From: Castellaniella sp034674885
GTDB lineage: Bacteria; Pseudomonadota; Gammaproteobacteria; Burkholderiales; Burkholderiaceae_B
Direction of reading: 5' to 3'
NCBI RefSeq assembly: GCF_034674885.1
Contig: NZ_JAUCDS010000002.1
Location: 230,430-294,429 of the forward strand
Length of the DNA: 64,000 bases
Part shown: positions 33,859 through 41,754 of the stretch, one piece after another
How positions within the stretch are numbered: position 1 is the stretch's first letter
Layout: the number at the start of each line of letters is the position of its first letter
Notes under the pieces: model-generated
The model's input: only the letters and a program-made list of their open reading frames with translations
The model's database searches: none
What the model was told of the DNA's origin: nothing
Position numbers and translations under genes: made by a program

Positions 33859-34545
33859 ATGTCTGATCTCTGGATTCCTCTGCTGCTGTCCCTGAAGGTC
33901 GCGGGCTGGGCCACCGCCCTGGCGACGGTGGGCGGCATTGCAGTGGCCTACGGACTGTCGCGCTGGCCGTCGCGCTGGTGCGATGTGGTCGACGCCTTCC
34001 TGACCCTGCCCATGGTGCTGCCGCCCACCGTCACCGGCTATTACCTGCTGGTGCTGTTCGGGCGGCGCGGTTGGCTGGGCGCCTGGCTGCAATCGCATGG
34101 CATCGAGCTGGTCTTCACCTGGCAGGGGGCCGTCGTTGCTGCGGCCGTGGTGGCCTTCCCCATGGTGCTCAAGGCCGCCCGGGCCGCCTTTCTGGATGTG
34201 GATCATCGCCTGGAGCAGGCAGCCGCCGTGTTGGGCGTGTCGCCGGCCGCCGTGTTCTTCCGCGTCAGCCTGCCTCTGGCCGCGCGGGGCATTCTGGCCG
34301 GGGTGCTGCTGGCCTTTGCCCGGGCCTTGGGTGAATTCGGCGCAACGCTGATGGTGGCGGGCAATATCCCCGGCAAGACACAGACCCTGTCGATTGCCAT
34401 CTACGAAGCCGTGCAGGCCGGCAATGACGATACCGCCAATCTCCTGGTGCTGGTCACCTCGGCCACTTGCGTGGCGGTGCTGTGCCTGGCCGCCTGGCTG
34501 ATGCCGGGTGGGCGAACGCCGCGCCGATCCCGGAGCGCCGCATGA
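33859..34545 (+). CDS. modB: molybdate ABC transporter permease
   Basis: 228 residues, about five membrane segments; coupling loop EQAAAVLGVSPAAVFFRVSLPLAARG and GARALGEFGATLMVAGNIPG-type sequence are typical of ModB. ATG 33859 (MSDLWIPLLL) is chosen as the family start, 51 bases after modA. The stop overlaps the modC start. Confidence 0.93.
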   Translation: MSDLWIPLLLSLKVAGWATALATVGGIAVAYGLSRWPSRWCDVVDAFLTLPMVLPPTVTGYYLLVLFGRRGWLGAWLQSHGIELVFTWQGAVVAAAVVAFPMVLKAARAAFLDVDHRLEQAAAVLGVSPAAVFFRVSLPLAARGILAGVLLAFARALGEFGATLMVAGNIPGKTQTLSIAIYEAVQAGNDDTANLLVLVTSATCVAVLCLAAWLMPGGRTPRRSRSAA

Positions 34546-35291
34546 GCCTGAGCGTGGACATCCGCTGCCGCATCGGCGGGTCGGACGGCTTTTTGCTGCA
34601 GCCCTCATGGCGGACCGATGGGCGCCGGGTGGCCCTGTTCGGGCCATCGGGGGCGGGCAAGAGCCTGACCATGCAGGCGATTGCCGGGCTGCTGCGACCG
34701 GATGCGGGGCGCATCGTGGTCGATGGGCGGGTGCTGTTCGATCATGCCGCCGGTATCGACCTGCCGCCTCGCGCCCGGCGCCTGGCCTATCTGTTTCAGG
34801 ACTATGCGCTGTTCCCGCACCTGACCGTGCGCCGCAATATCGGCTTCGGCCTGCAGCGCGGCTGGCTGAACTGGCATGGCTGGGGGTGGCCGATCAGCGC
34901 GGCGGACGATGACGGCGCCCTCAAGGGGCGCCGGTTTCGCCGTCGCGAGCTGCCGCCTGCTGCGATGCGCTGGGTGCGGGCCTTTCATCTGGATGGCCTG
35001 CTGGACCGCTATCCGGCCGAATTGTCGGGCGGGCAGCGCCAGCGCGTCGCCCTGGCGCGGGCCCTGTCGACCGATCCCGGCCTGTTGTTGCTGGACGAGC
35101 CCCTGTCAGCCCTGGATTCGGACCTGCGCGCGCAGATGCGCGTGGAACTGGCCCAGTTGCAGCGCGACATCGACATCCCCACAGTCCTGATCACGCATGA
35201 TCCGGCAGACGTCCAGGCCCTGGCCGACCAGGTATTCCATATTGCCCACGGAGAAATCCAGGGCGGCGCCGAACTGGTTTCCCGGGGTTGA
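34542..35291 (+). CDS. modC: molybdate ABC transporter ATPase lacking the Mop domain
   Basis: 249 residues from ATG 34542, overlapping the modB stop. Walker A GPSGAGKS, LSGGQRQR signature and LLLLDEPLSALD are present. E. coli ModC is about 350 residues with a C-terminal Mop (molybdate-sensing) domain; this one stops right after the nucleotide-binding domain. It also has about 25 extra residues between the Q-loop region and the signature (GWLNWHGWGWPIS...). Transport should still work; feedback sensing on the ATPase may be lost. Confidence 0.9.
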   Translation: MSLSVDIRCRIGGSDGFLLQPSWRTDGRRVALFGPSGAGKSLTMQAIAGLLRPDAGRIVVDGRVLFDHAAGIDLPPRARRLAYLFQDYALFPHLTVRRNIGFGLQRGWLNWHGWGWPISAADDDGALKGRRFRRRELPPAAMRWVRAFHLDGLLDRYPAELSGGQRQRVALARALSTDPGLLLLDEPLSALDSDLRAQMRVELAQLQRDIDIPTVLITHDPADVQALADQVFHIAHGEIQGGAELVSRG

Positions 35292-35334
35292 GGCACGGGC
35301 CTGCAGAACGCGGGCAGCGCGTCAACAGTGCTGA

Positions 35335-36183
35335 TCAGTCCATCGTGCCGATCAGCACATCGGCCGCCTGGAAGCAGGCTGCGGCCAGCTCGCCCGACGC
35401 CAATCCGCCGGCTGGCGCGTCGGGGGCGGCCAGCCCCGTGATGCGCACCCTGGCGCTGACGTCCAGGCTGATTTCCGCCAGGATGCCGTCGTCCGCGCGG
35501 TGGCTGATACGGCCGGTCCAGCGGTTCAGCCCCTCGGGGGCGGTATCCCGATCAACGGCGTCCTGCGGCAGGACGCGGACTGCCTGGGCCTTCAGGAAGG
35601 CCAGCGCGCGCCTGCCTTCGGCCAGGCCCAGCCGTTCGGTGCTGGCGTGGGTCAGGGTGGCGGTCAGGGAAATGCCTTCGTCCAGATCCAGCCGGATTCG
35701 GTCATTGATGCTGCCGGATTCGATGGCCCCGATGGTGCCCTCGTAGCGGTTGCGGGCCGAGGTCTGCAGCGCCATGCTGTGCAGCAGATCCAGGTGCCGG
35801 GTGCCGTCGGGGCCGAAGCGTGCCAGTGCCTCCATGAAGCGCTGGTGTTCTGCCTGGGCCGCCTGGTACCAGGCGATAAGTTCGCGCGCCCGGTCCGTCA
35901 GGTGCGCTCCGCCGCCTCGTTTGCCGCCGGTGACGCGCTCGACCAGCAGGCCGCCGGCCACGCCGTTCATCATGTCCACGGCGTCCCAGGCCGCCTTGTA
36001 GCTCAGTCCGACTTTGCGCGCTGCCGCGCTGATGGATCCTTCCGTGCCGATGGCGGCCAGCAGTGCCATGCGCCGTTCCGTGCCCCAGCTCTGGCTGCCG
36101 CTGCGCAGGCTCAGCGTAGTGCTCAGTTCCAGGGATGAGTCCGGGCCGCTTGCAAGCGGCGAGGTGGAGGGGATGCGGGTCAT
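35335..36183 (-). CDS. modE: molybdate-responsive regulator ModE
   Basis: 282 residues. N-terminal winged helix (ERRMALLAAIGTEGSISAAARKVGLSYKAAWDAVDMMN) with the family lysine-rich loop VTGGKRGGGAHLT, then TOBE/Mop domains beginning SARNRYEGTIGAIESGSINDRI that bind molybdate. It should repress modABC at the Mo-box. The N terminus before LELSTTLSL is coded by a dispersed repeat (STSPLASGPDS) and has no ribosome site at ATG 36183, so the true start is uncertain. Convergent with modC. Confidence 0.9.
   Translation of the reverse strand: MTRIPSTSPLASGPDSSLELSTTLSLRSGSQSWGTERRMALLAAIGTEGSISAAARKVGLSYKAAWDAVDMMNGVAGGLLVERVTGGKRGGGAHLTDRARELIAWYQAAQAEHQRFMEALARFGPDGTRHLDLLHSMALQTSARNRYEGTIGAIESGSINDRIRLDLDEGISLTATLTHASTERLGLAEGRRALAFLKAQAVRVLPQDAVDRDTAPEGLNRWTGRISHRADDGILAEISLDVSARVRITGLAAPDAPAGGLASGELAAACFQAADVLIGTMD
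36132..36169. repeat. dispersed repeat copy at the modE 5' end
   Basis: GGGATGAGTCCGG (36132-36144) is identical to 39892-39904 in the purC-purE repeat, and CGCTTGCAAGCGGCGAGGTGGAG-type sequence at 36147-36169 matches 4141-4163 near ectC with one change. It links the three loci into one repeat family. Confidence 0.65.
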
Positions 36184-36257
36184 GGGAGGCAGTGTACGCG
36201 GCGTGCCAAGGCGGCTCAAGGCTGAAAGGGCATGGCCCGTCGTCCTGGGCGCCGCGT

Positions 36258-37172
36258 TCAGGGCCGGCGCGCAGACGCCTCGGCCAGGCAGGCTGCGTAG
36301 CCTTCCAGCGCATCGGGCCAGGCGGGCGCCCAGCCGCTGGCCCGTAGCCGCGCATTGGACAGGCGCTTGCCGTCCGGGGGGCGGACTTCCCGGCCAGGCG
36401 GCGGCCCGCCGATCATCTGTGCCAGCGCCTCGTACAGTGTTGCCGTGGGCATGGGGCGGTCGTCGGTGCCGATGTAGCAGGGCAGGGGGTCGGCCAGCGT
36501 CAGCAGGTGGGCGCAGGCCCGCGCGGCGTCGTCGATATGGATCCGATTGGCCCAGTGGCCCGGACCGTCCGGCGCGGCCGTCCGCCCGGCGCGCAGGCCG
36601 TCCAGCAAGCGCAGCCGGCCGGGGCCGTACAGGCCTGACAGGCGCAGGGCGGTGCCGCGTTCGGGCAGCCGGGCGTGCAACAGGGCCTCGGCGTCCAGCA
36701 TCGCCGTGCCGCGAAAATCCGCCGGCGCAGGGGGTGTGTCCTCGTCCACCAGGCGGTCGTCCGCGCCCGGCCCCCAGACGGCGGAGGAATCGACCAGCAC
36801 GCAGCGCCGCACGCCATCGAGGCGGGTCAACGCGTCCAGCAGCGCCCGCAGGCCTTGCGGATAGGCGCGGGCGTAGGCCTCGGGCGTGCGGGTGTCCGGC
36901 GCGGGGGCGTACAGGATATGGGAGATGGGGGTGGGCGTGATGTCCCGGACGGCGGCCAGTGCCCTGGTCAGGCTGCCGGGATCACCCAGGTCGGCCTGCA
37001 GCCAGTGGACTCGGGCGCCGGGCTGGGCGATCATGGCCTGCCGCCGCAGGCCGATGCAGGTCCAGCGTTTCGGGGGCAGTGACTGCGCCGTGCGCGCGCC
37101 CAGGTCGCCGCCCACGAGCAGCAGGGTGCGCGCCTGCGTCGGGGCCGTACCTAATAGAATGTCCGTTTCCAT
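36258..37172 (-). CDS. NAD(P)-dependent epimerase/reductase (extended SDR)
   Basis: 304 residues from ATG 37172. Rossmann start TLLLVGGDLGARTAQSL and the segments ISHILYAPAPD, CVLVDSSAVWGP, LRLSGLYGPGRL and NRIHIDDAARAC follow the atypical SDR (YeeZ-like) pattern, with SSAVWG replacing the usual Tyr site region. Substrate unknown. Divergent from mog with an 18-base gap. Confidence 0.75.
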   Translation of the reverse strand: METDILLGTAPTQARTLLLVGGDLGARTAQSLPPKRWTCIGLRRQAMIAQPGARVHWLQADLGDPGSLTRALAAVRDITPTPISHILYAPAPDTRTPEAYARAYPQGLRALLDALTRLDGVRRCVLVDSSAVWGPGADDRLVDEDTPPAPADFRGTAMLDAEALLHARLPERGTALRLSGLYGPGRLRLLDGLRAGRTAAPDGPGHWANRIHIDDAARACAHLLTLADPLPCYIGTDDRPMPTATLYEALAQMIGGPPPGREVRPPDGKRLSNARLRASGWAPAWPDALEGYAACLAEASARRP

Positions 37173-37190
37173 GTCTGCACAGTCTATCCC

Positions 37191-37826
37191 ATGAACGATT
37201 CCTTTCCCCTGCGCCGCAGCCATCCCGACGAATTGATTGTCGGCCTGGTGTCCGTGTCCGACCGCGCTTCGTCGGGCGTTTATCAGGATCAGGGCATTCC
37301 CGCCCTGAGGGACTGGCTGGTGTCGGCCCTGACCCGGCCGCCTCAGGTCGTGACCCGCCTGATTCCGGATGACCGGGCCGGCATCGCCGCCACCCTGCGC
37401 GAACTGGTGGACGAAGCCCGGTGCGACCTGGTGCTGACGACGGGCGGTACGGGTCCGGCCCGCCGGGATGTGACGCCCGAGGCCACGCTGGACGTCGCTA
37501 CGCGCGAGATGCCTGGCTTTGGCGAGCAGATGCGCCAGGTCAGCCTGGCCTTCGTGCCGACCGCCATCCTGTCGCGCCAGGTGGCCGTCATCCGGGAGCA
37601 GCCCGACCATGCGGCGCTGATCATCAATCTGCCGGGCCAGCCCAAGGCCATCCAGGAAACCCTGGAAGGCCTGCGCGATGCGGACGGCCAGGTGCGGGTG
37701 CCGGGCGTGTTCGCCGCCGTGCCGTACTGCCTGGACCTGATCGGCGGCCCGTACGTCGAGACGCGCGACGCCGTGGTCCGGGCATTCCGGCCGAAGTCGG
37801 CCAGAAGGGCAGGCAACCAGCAGTAA
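37191..37826 (+). CDS. mog: molybdopterin adenylyltransferase
   Basis: 211 residues of the MoaB/Mog fold: GLVSVSDRASSGVYQDQGIPAL, LVLTTGGTGPARRDVTPEAT and LIINLPGQPKAIQE bind molybdopterin and carry out its adenylylation before molybdate insertion. Length and the extended C terminus (VPYCLDLIGGPYVET) fit Mog. With modABC and modE nearby it forms a molybdenum uptake and cofactor locus. Confidence 0.9.
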   Translation: MNDSFPLRRSHPDELIVGLVSVSDRASSGVYQDQGIPALRDWLVSALTRPPQVVTRLIPDDRAGIAATLRELVDEARCDLVLTTGGTGPARRDVTPEATLDVATREMPGFGEQMRQVSLAFVPTAILSRQVAVIREQPDHAALIINLPGQPKAIQETLEGLRDADGQVRVPGVFAAVPYCLDLIGGPYVETRDAVVRAFRPKSARRAGNQQ

Positions 37827-37894
37827 TTCCCATTCCGCCTTAAAATCTTGGCAATCCGATTTTATCCACTATCTCACCTTTTGGAGGTCCAGCC

Positions 37895-38959
37895 ATGGCC
37901 CTGGTTTCCATGCGTCAGCTCCTCGATCACGCCGCCGAGCACGGCTACGGGATTCCCGCATTCAACGTCAACAACCTGGAACAGGTCCAGGCCATCATGG
38001 AAGCCGCTGCCCAGACGGACAGCCCGGTGATCATGCAGGCTTCGGCGGGCGCCCGCAAATATGCCGGCGAAGGTTTCCTGAAACTTCTGATCCAGGCAGC
38101 GGTCGACTCCTACCCGCACATCCCCGTGGTCATGCACCAGGACCACGGCCAGTCGCCGGCAGTCTGCCAGGGCGCCATCGACCTGGGCTTTTCCAGCGTC
38201 ATGATGGACGGCTCGCTGATGTCCGATGGCAAGACCATCTCGTCTTATGAGTACAACCTGGACGTCACCCGGCAGGTCGTCCAGATCGCACACAAACTCG
38301 GCATCACGGTAGAAGGCGAACTGGGCTGCCTGGGTTCTCTGGAAACCATGAAGGGCGACAAGGAAGACGGCCACGGCGCCGAGGGCACCATGACCCGCGA
38401 ACAGCTGCTGACCGACCCCGAACAGGCGGCCGACTTCGTCAAACAAACCCAGCTCGACGCCCTGGCCATCGCCGTGGGCACCAGTCATGGCGCCTACAAG
38501 TTCACGCGCAAGCCCACGGGCGACATCCTGTCGGTCCAGCGCATCAAGGAAATCCACGCCCGCCTGCCCAACACCCACCTGGTGATGCACGGCAGCTCCA
38601 GCGTGCCCCAGGAACTGCTGGCGGAAATTCGCCAGTTCGGCGGCGACATGAAGGAAACCTACGGCGTGCCGGTGGAAGAACTGCAGGAAGCCATCAAATT
38701 CGGCGTTCGCAAGGTCAACATCGATACCGACATCCGTCTGGCCATGACGGGCGCCATCCGCCGCTTCCTGGCGGAAAACCCGGGCAAGTTCGATCCGCGC
38801 GAATACCTCAAGCCTGCCCGCGAAGCTGCCAAGAAAGTCTGCCTGGCTCGCTACGAGCAGTTCGGCACGGCCGGCAACGCCTCGAAGATCAAGCCGATCC
38901 CGCTGTCGGACATGGCGGCCCGCTACGCCGCAGGCGAACTCAAGCAATTGGTGAAATAA
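37895..38959 (+). CDS. fba: class II fructose-bisphosphate aldolase (Calvin-cycle subtype)
   Basis: 354 residues; zinc enzyme of glycolysis/gluconeogenesis. Zn ligands and loops appear in PVVMHQDHGQSP, EGELGCLGS, HGAYKF and LVMHGSSSVPQE. The subtype with EYNLDVTRQVVQIAH and the GVRKVNIDTDIRLAMTGAIR end is common in beta-proteobacteria. GGAGGT precedes ATG 37895. First gene of a run fba-purC-purE-purK-sua5. Confidence 0.94.
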   Translation: MALVSMRQLLDHAAEHGYGIPAFNVNNLEQVQAIMEAAAQTDSPVIMQASAGARKYAGEGFLKLLIQAAVDSYPHIPVVMHQDHGQSPAVCQGAIDLGFSSVMMDGSLMSDGKTISSYEYNLDVTRQVVQIAHKLGITVEGELGCLGSLETMKGDKEDGHGAEGTMTREQLLTDPEQAADFVKQTQLDALAIAVGTSHGAYKFTRKPTGDILSVQRIKEIHARLPNTHLVMHGSSSVPQELLAEIRQFGGDMKETYGVPVEELQEAIKFGVRKVNIDTDIRLAMTGAIRRFLAENPGKFDPREYLKPAREAAKKVCLARYEQFGTAGNASKIKPIPLSDMAARYAAGELKQLVK

Positions 38960-38965
38960 ATCTCG

Positions 38966-39853
38966 ATGACGGCCTTGCTCCAATCCACCATCCAGTCGCT
39001 GCCCCTGCTGGGGCGCGGCAAGGTCCGCGACATGTATGCCGTGGGCGAAGACAAACTGCTCATCGTCGCGACGGACCGCATCTCGGCCTTCGACGTGATC
39101 CTGGGCGACCCGATTCCAGGCAAGGGCAAGGTCCTGACCGCCCTGACGGAATTCTGGCTTGAACGCCTGGGGCATCTGGTGCCTACGCACGTCACCGGCA
39201 TCGCGCCCGAAGACGTGGTGGCACCCGAAGAACGGGATCAGGTGGCGGGGCGGGCCATGGTGGTCAAGCGCCTGGAACCCATCCTGGTCGAGGCCGTGGC
39301 GCGCGGCTACCTGATCGGTTCCGGCTGGAAGGACTACCAGGCCAGCGGCGCGGTGTGCGGTGTGGCGCTGCCGCCTGGCCTGCGTCAGGCGGAAAAGCTG
39401 GCCGAACCCATCTTCACCCCGGCTGCCAAGGCCGAATTCGGGCACCACGACGAGAACGTCGATTTCAATTACGTGGTGGCCCAGGTCGGCGCCGAACTCG
39501 CGGGGCAGATTCGCCGCATGACCCTGGCGCTCTACACCGAGGCCGCCGAATATGCCAGCCGCCGGGGCATCCTGATCGCCGACACGAAATTCGAGTTCGG
39601 CCTGGACGCCCGGGGCACCTTGCACCTGATGGACGAGGTCCTGACGCCGGACTCGTCGCGTTTCTGGCCTGCCGACAGCTACGCCCTGGGCATCAGTCCG
39701 CCGTCCTTCGACAAACAGTTCGTGCGCGACTGGCTGGAAACGCAGGACTGGGACAAGACCGCGCCCGCCCCACGCCTGCCTGCCGACGTGCTGGAACGCA
39801 CCGCAGCCAAATACCGCGAGGCCCAGGACCGCCTGACCCAGGGGGTAGCATGA
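38966..39853 (+). CDS. purC: phosphoribosylaminoimidazole-succinocarboxamide (SAICAR) synthase
   Basis: 295 residues, adding aspartate to CAIR in purine synthesis. Motifs: LLGRGKVRDMYAVGEDKLLIVATDR (ATP loop), VEAVARGYLIGSGWKDYQ and LIADTKFEFGLD, LMDEVLTPDSSRFWP. Six bases after fba. Its TGA sits in an ATGA overlap with the first of two repeat-encoded micro-ORFs rather than with purE. Confidence 0.95.
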   Translation: MTALLQSTIQSLPLLGRGKVRDMYAVGEDKLLIVATDRISAFDVILGDPIPGKGKVLTALTEFWLERLGHLVPTHVTGIAPEDVVAPEERDQVAGRAMVVKRLEPILVEAVARGYLIGSGWKDYQASGAVCGVALPPGLRQAEKLAEPIFTPAAKAEFGHHDENVDFNYVVAQVGAELAGQIRRMTLALYTEAAEYASRRGILIADTKFEFGLDARGTLHLMDEVLTPDSSRFWPADSYALGISPPSFDKQFVRDWLETQDWDKTAPAPRLPADVLERTAAKYREAQDRLTQGVA

Positions 39854-40002
39854 GCGCGCCGGGCCGCCCCAAGTGCGAATTCCCCCTCGGGGGGATGAGT
39901 CCGGACGCAGGGCAGTCCCTGCGGACTGGCCTGCGCCTGACGAATCGGAGCGGCATGCAGGCCGCGCGGTGGACGGCGCGTAGCGCCAAGGGGGTAGCAT
40001 GA
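39850..40002 (+). CDS. repeat-encoded micro-ORF 1 (50 residues), coupled to purC
   Basis: ATG 39850 overlaps the purC stop (ATGA). It begins MSAPGRPKCEFPLGG and ends TARSAKGVA, with GGGGG six bases before the ATG as ribosome site. Its stop overlaps the next ATG. Probably no protein function; translation may serve to carry ribosomes across the repeat. Confidence 0.4.
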   Translation: MSAPGRPKCEFPLGGMSPDAGQSLRTGLRLTNRSGMQAARWTARSAKGVA

Positions 40003-40073
40003 GCGCGCCGGGCCGCCCCAAGTGCGAATTCCCCCTCGGGGGGACGGCGCGTAGCGCCAAGGGGGTAGCATGA
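39999..40073 (+). CDS. repeat-encoded micro-ORF 2 (24 residues), coupled to purE
   Basis: ATG 39999 overlaps the stop of micro-ORF 1, and its TGA (40071-40073) overlaps the purE ATG 40070. It shares the first 15 and last nine residues with micro-ORF 1 and lacks the middle. Same AAGGGGG ribosome site. Confidence 0.4.
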   Translation: MSAPGRPKCEFPLGGTARSAKGVA

Positions 40074-40576
40074 ACGACATCGTCGCTCCCGTGGTCGGGC
40101 TGATCATGGGCTCGTCCAGCGACTGGGACGTGATGCGTCATGCAGCGGCGGTGTTCGACGAGTTCGGCATCGCTCACGAAACCCGAGTGGTATCGGCGCA
40201 CCGCATGCCGCTGGATATGGTCGAATACGGCGCCCAGGCCGTCACACGGGGCCTGCGGGCCATCGTGGCCGGTGCGGGCGGAGCCGCCCATCTGCCTGGC
40301 ATGATGGCCGCCTTGACGCCGGTGCCTGTGTTCGGGGTGCCAGTGCCTTCGCGCTATCTGCGCGGCGAGGATTCTCTCCTGTCCATCGTGCAGATGCCCC
40401 GAGGGGTGCCCGTCGGCACCTTCGCCATCGGCGAAGCGGGAGCTGCCAATGCCGCTTTGCACGTGGTCGCCAATCTGGCCATGACCGATGCCGACCTGTT
40501 GCAGCGTCTGCAGGCCTATCGGGCGCGCCAGACTCAGGCCGCCCGCGCCATGGTCGTGCCGCCGGAGGCTTCCTGA
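40070..40576 (+). CDS. purE: N5-carboxyaminoimidazole ribonucleotide mutase
   Basis: 168 residues, class I PurE. GLIMGSSSDWDVMRHAAAVFDEFG, VSAHRMPLDMVEYG and VAGAGGAAHLPGMMAALTPVPVFGVPVPS contain the active-site Ser and His. ATG 40070 lies in an ATGA overlap with a micro-ORF, and AAGGGGG from the repeat is its ribosome site. TGATG overlap with purK. Confidence 0.95.
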   Translation: MNDIVAPVVGLIMGSSSDWDVMRHAAAVFDEFGIAHETRVVSAHRMPLDMVEYGAQAVTRGLRAIVAGAGGAAHLPGMMAALTPVPVFGVPVPSRYLRGEDSLLSIVQMPRGVPVGTFAIGEAGAANAALHVVANLAMTDADLLQRLQAYRARQTQAARAMVVPPEAS

Positions 40577-41754
40577 TGGCGGGCTCCGGCGACGGGCCCA
40601 CTCTGCCGACGGCTCCAGGGGCCTGGCTGGGTGTGCTGGGGGGCGGCCAACTGGGCCGCATGTTCTGCCAATCGGCCCAGGCGCTGGGCTATCGCGTGGC
40701 GGTACTGGACCCTGCCGAGTCCAGCCCGGCCGGCGCAGTGGCGGATCGCCACATCCGCGCTGCCTACGATGATCCACAGGCGCTCGATACCCTGGGCGAT
40801 CTATGCGTCGCAGTGACGACCGAATTCGAGAACGTGCCGGCCGATAGCCTGCGCAACTTGGCCCGGCTGTGCCGGACAACCCCTTCCGGGGATGCCGTGG
40901 CCATTGCCCAGGACCGCCTGGCCGAAAAAGCCTATCTGCAGGCATCGGGAGTGCCGGTGGCCGCGCATGCGGCCGTGCTGCGGGCGTCCGATCTGGATGC
41001 CTGCCCAGAATCCCTGTTTCCGGGCATTCTCAAGACCACGCGCCTGGGTTACGACGGCAAGGGCCAGATGCGGGTGGCGTCCCGCGAACACGCCCGGCGG
41101 GCGTTTGAGTCCCTGCGTGGGGTGGCCTGCGTGCTGGAATCCCTGCAGCCGCTGGACTACGAGATCTCCGTCGTGGTGGCGCGCGGCCTGGATGGCCGCA
41201 CGGTCACCTATCCGCCTGCGCGCAACGCGCATCGCGACGGCATCCTGGCCGTGTCGACCGTGGATGGCACGATAGCCCCCGCCGTAGCGGACCAGGCCCG
41301 CCGGCATGCCCTGCGGGTGGCGGATCATCTGGATTATCACGGGGTGCTGTGCGTCGAATTCTTCGTGCTGCGCGATGGCGCCGTCATTGCCAACGAGATG
41401 GCGCCGCGCCCCCACAATAGCGGCCATTACACCCAGGACGGCTGCCTGGTCAGCCAGTTCGAACAGCAGGCCCGCGTCATGGCCGGCCTGCCCTTGGGCG
41501 CGACCGATACGCTGTGCCCTGCCGCCATGCTGAACCTGCTGGGCGACCTGTGGTTCGGCCCCGATGGGCAGCAACGCGAGCCGGATTGGGCGGGGGTTCT
41601 GTCCGTGCCTGGCACGCGTCTGCACCTGTATGCCAAGAACCAGGCTCGCGCCGGGCGCAAGATGGGTCACATCAATATCCTGGGCGCTACGGCAGCCGAA
41701 TTGCAGGACCGCATCGCCCGCGTAGCTGGCGTGCTGGGGTTGCCGGATGCCTGA
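40576..41754 (+). CDS. purK: 5-(carboxyamino)imidazole ribonucleotide synthase
   Basis: 392 residues, ATP-grasp enzyme using bicarbonate and AIR ahead of PurE. LGVLGGGQLGRMFCQSAQALGYRV, then VTTEFENVPADSL, KTTRLGYDGKGQ and NEMAPRPHNSGHYTQDGC are family hallmarks. Start ATG 40576 overlaps the purE stop; end overlaps the sua5/tsaC start by eight bases. Confidence 0.95.
   Translation: MAGSGDGPTLPTAPGAWLGVLGGGQLGRMFCQSAQALGYRVAVLDPAESSPAGAVADRHIRAAYDDPQALDTLGDLCVAVTTEFENVPADSLRNLARLCRTTPSGDAVAIAQDRLAEKAYLQASGVPVAAHAAVLRASDLDACPESLFPGILKTTRLGYDGKGQMRVASREHARRAFESLRGVACVLESLQPLDYEISVVVARGLDGRTVTYPPARNAHRDGILAVSTVDGTIAPAVADQARRHALRVADHLDYHGVLCVEFFVLRDGAVIANEMAPRPHNSGHYTQDGCLVSQFEQQARVMAGLPLGATDTLCPAAMLNLLGDLWFGPDGQQREPDWAGVLSVPGTRLHLYAKNQARAGRKMGHINILGATAAELQDRIARVAGVLGLPDA

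Larger units (their letters stand above)
39840..40073. repeat. composite repeat inserted at the purC-purE junction
   Basis: A 55-bp unit occurs twice (39841-39895 and 39990-40044), and a 32-bp unit ending in AAGGGGGTAGCATGA also occurs twice (39971-40002 and 40042-40073). GGGGGTAGCATGA occurs three times: at the purC end, in the middle and at the purE start. Between them 39896-39970 holds a hairpin (GCAGGG/CCCTGC inside AGTCC/GGACT). The outer copies look like a duplicated junction in which purC and purE once overlapped directly. Confidence 0.8.

Noticed and set aside
37874..40945. 1023-residue minus-strand open frame opposite fba, purC and purE
   Set aside because: Same antisense GC artefact; the plus strand carries three recognisable enzymes and the minus frame has no domain.
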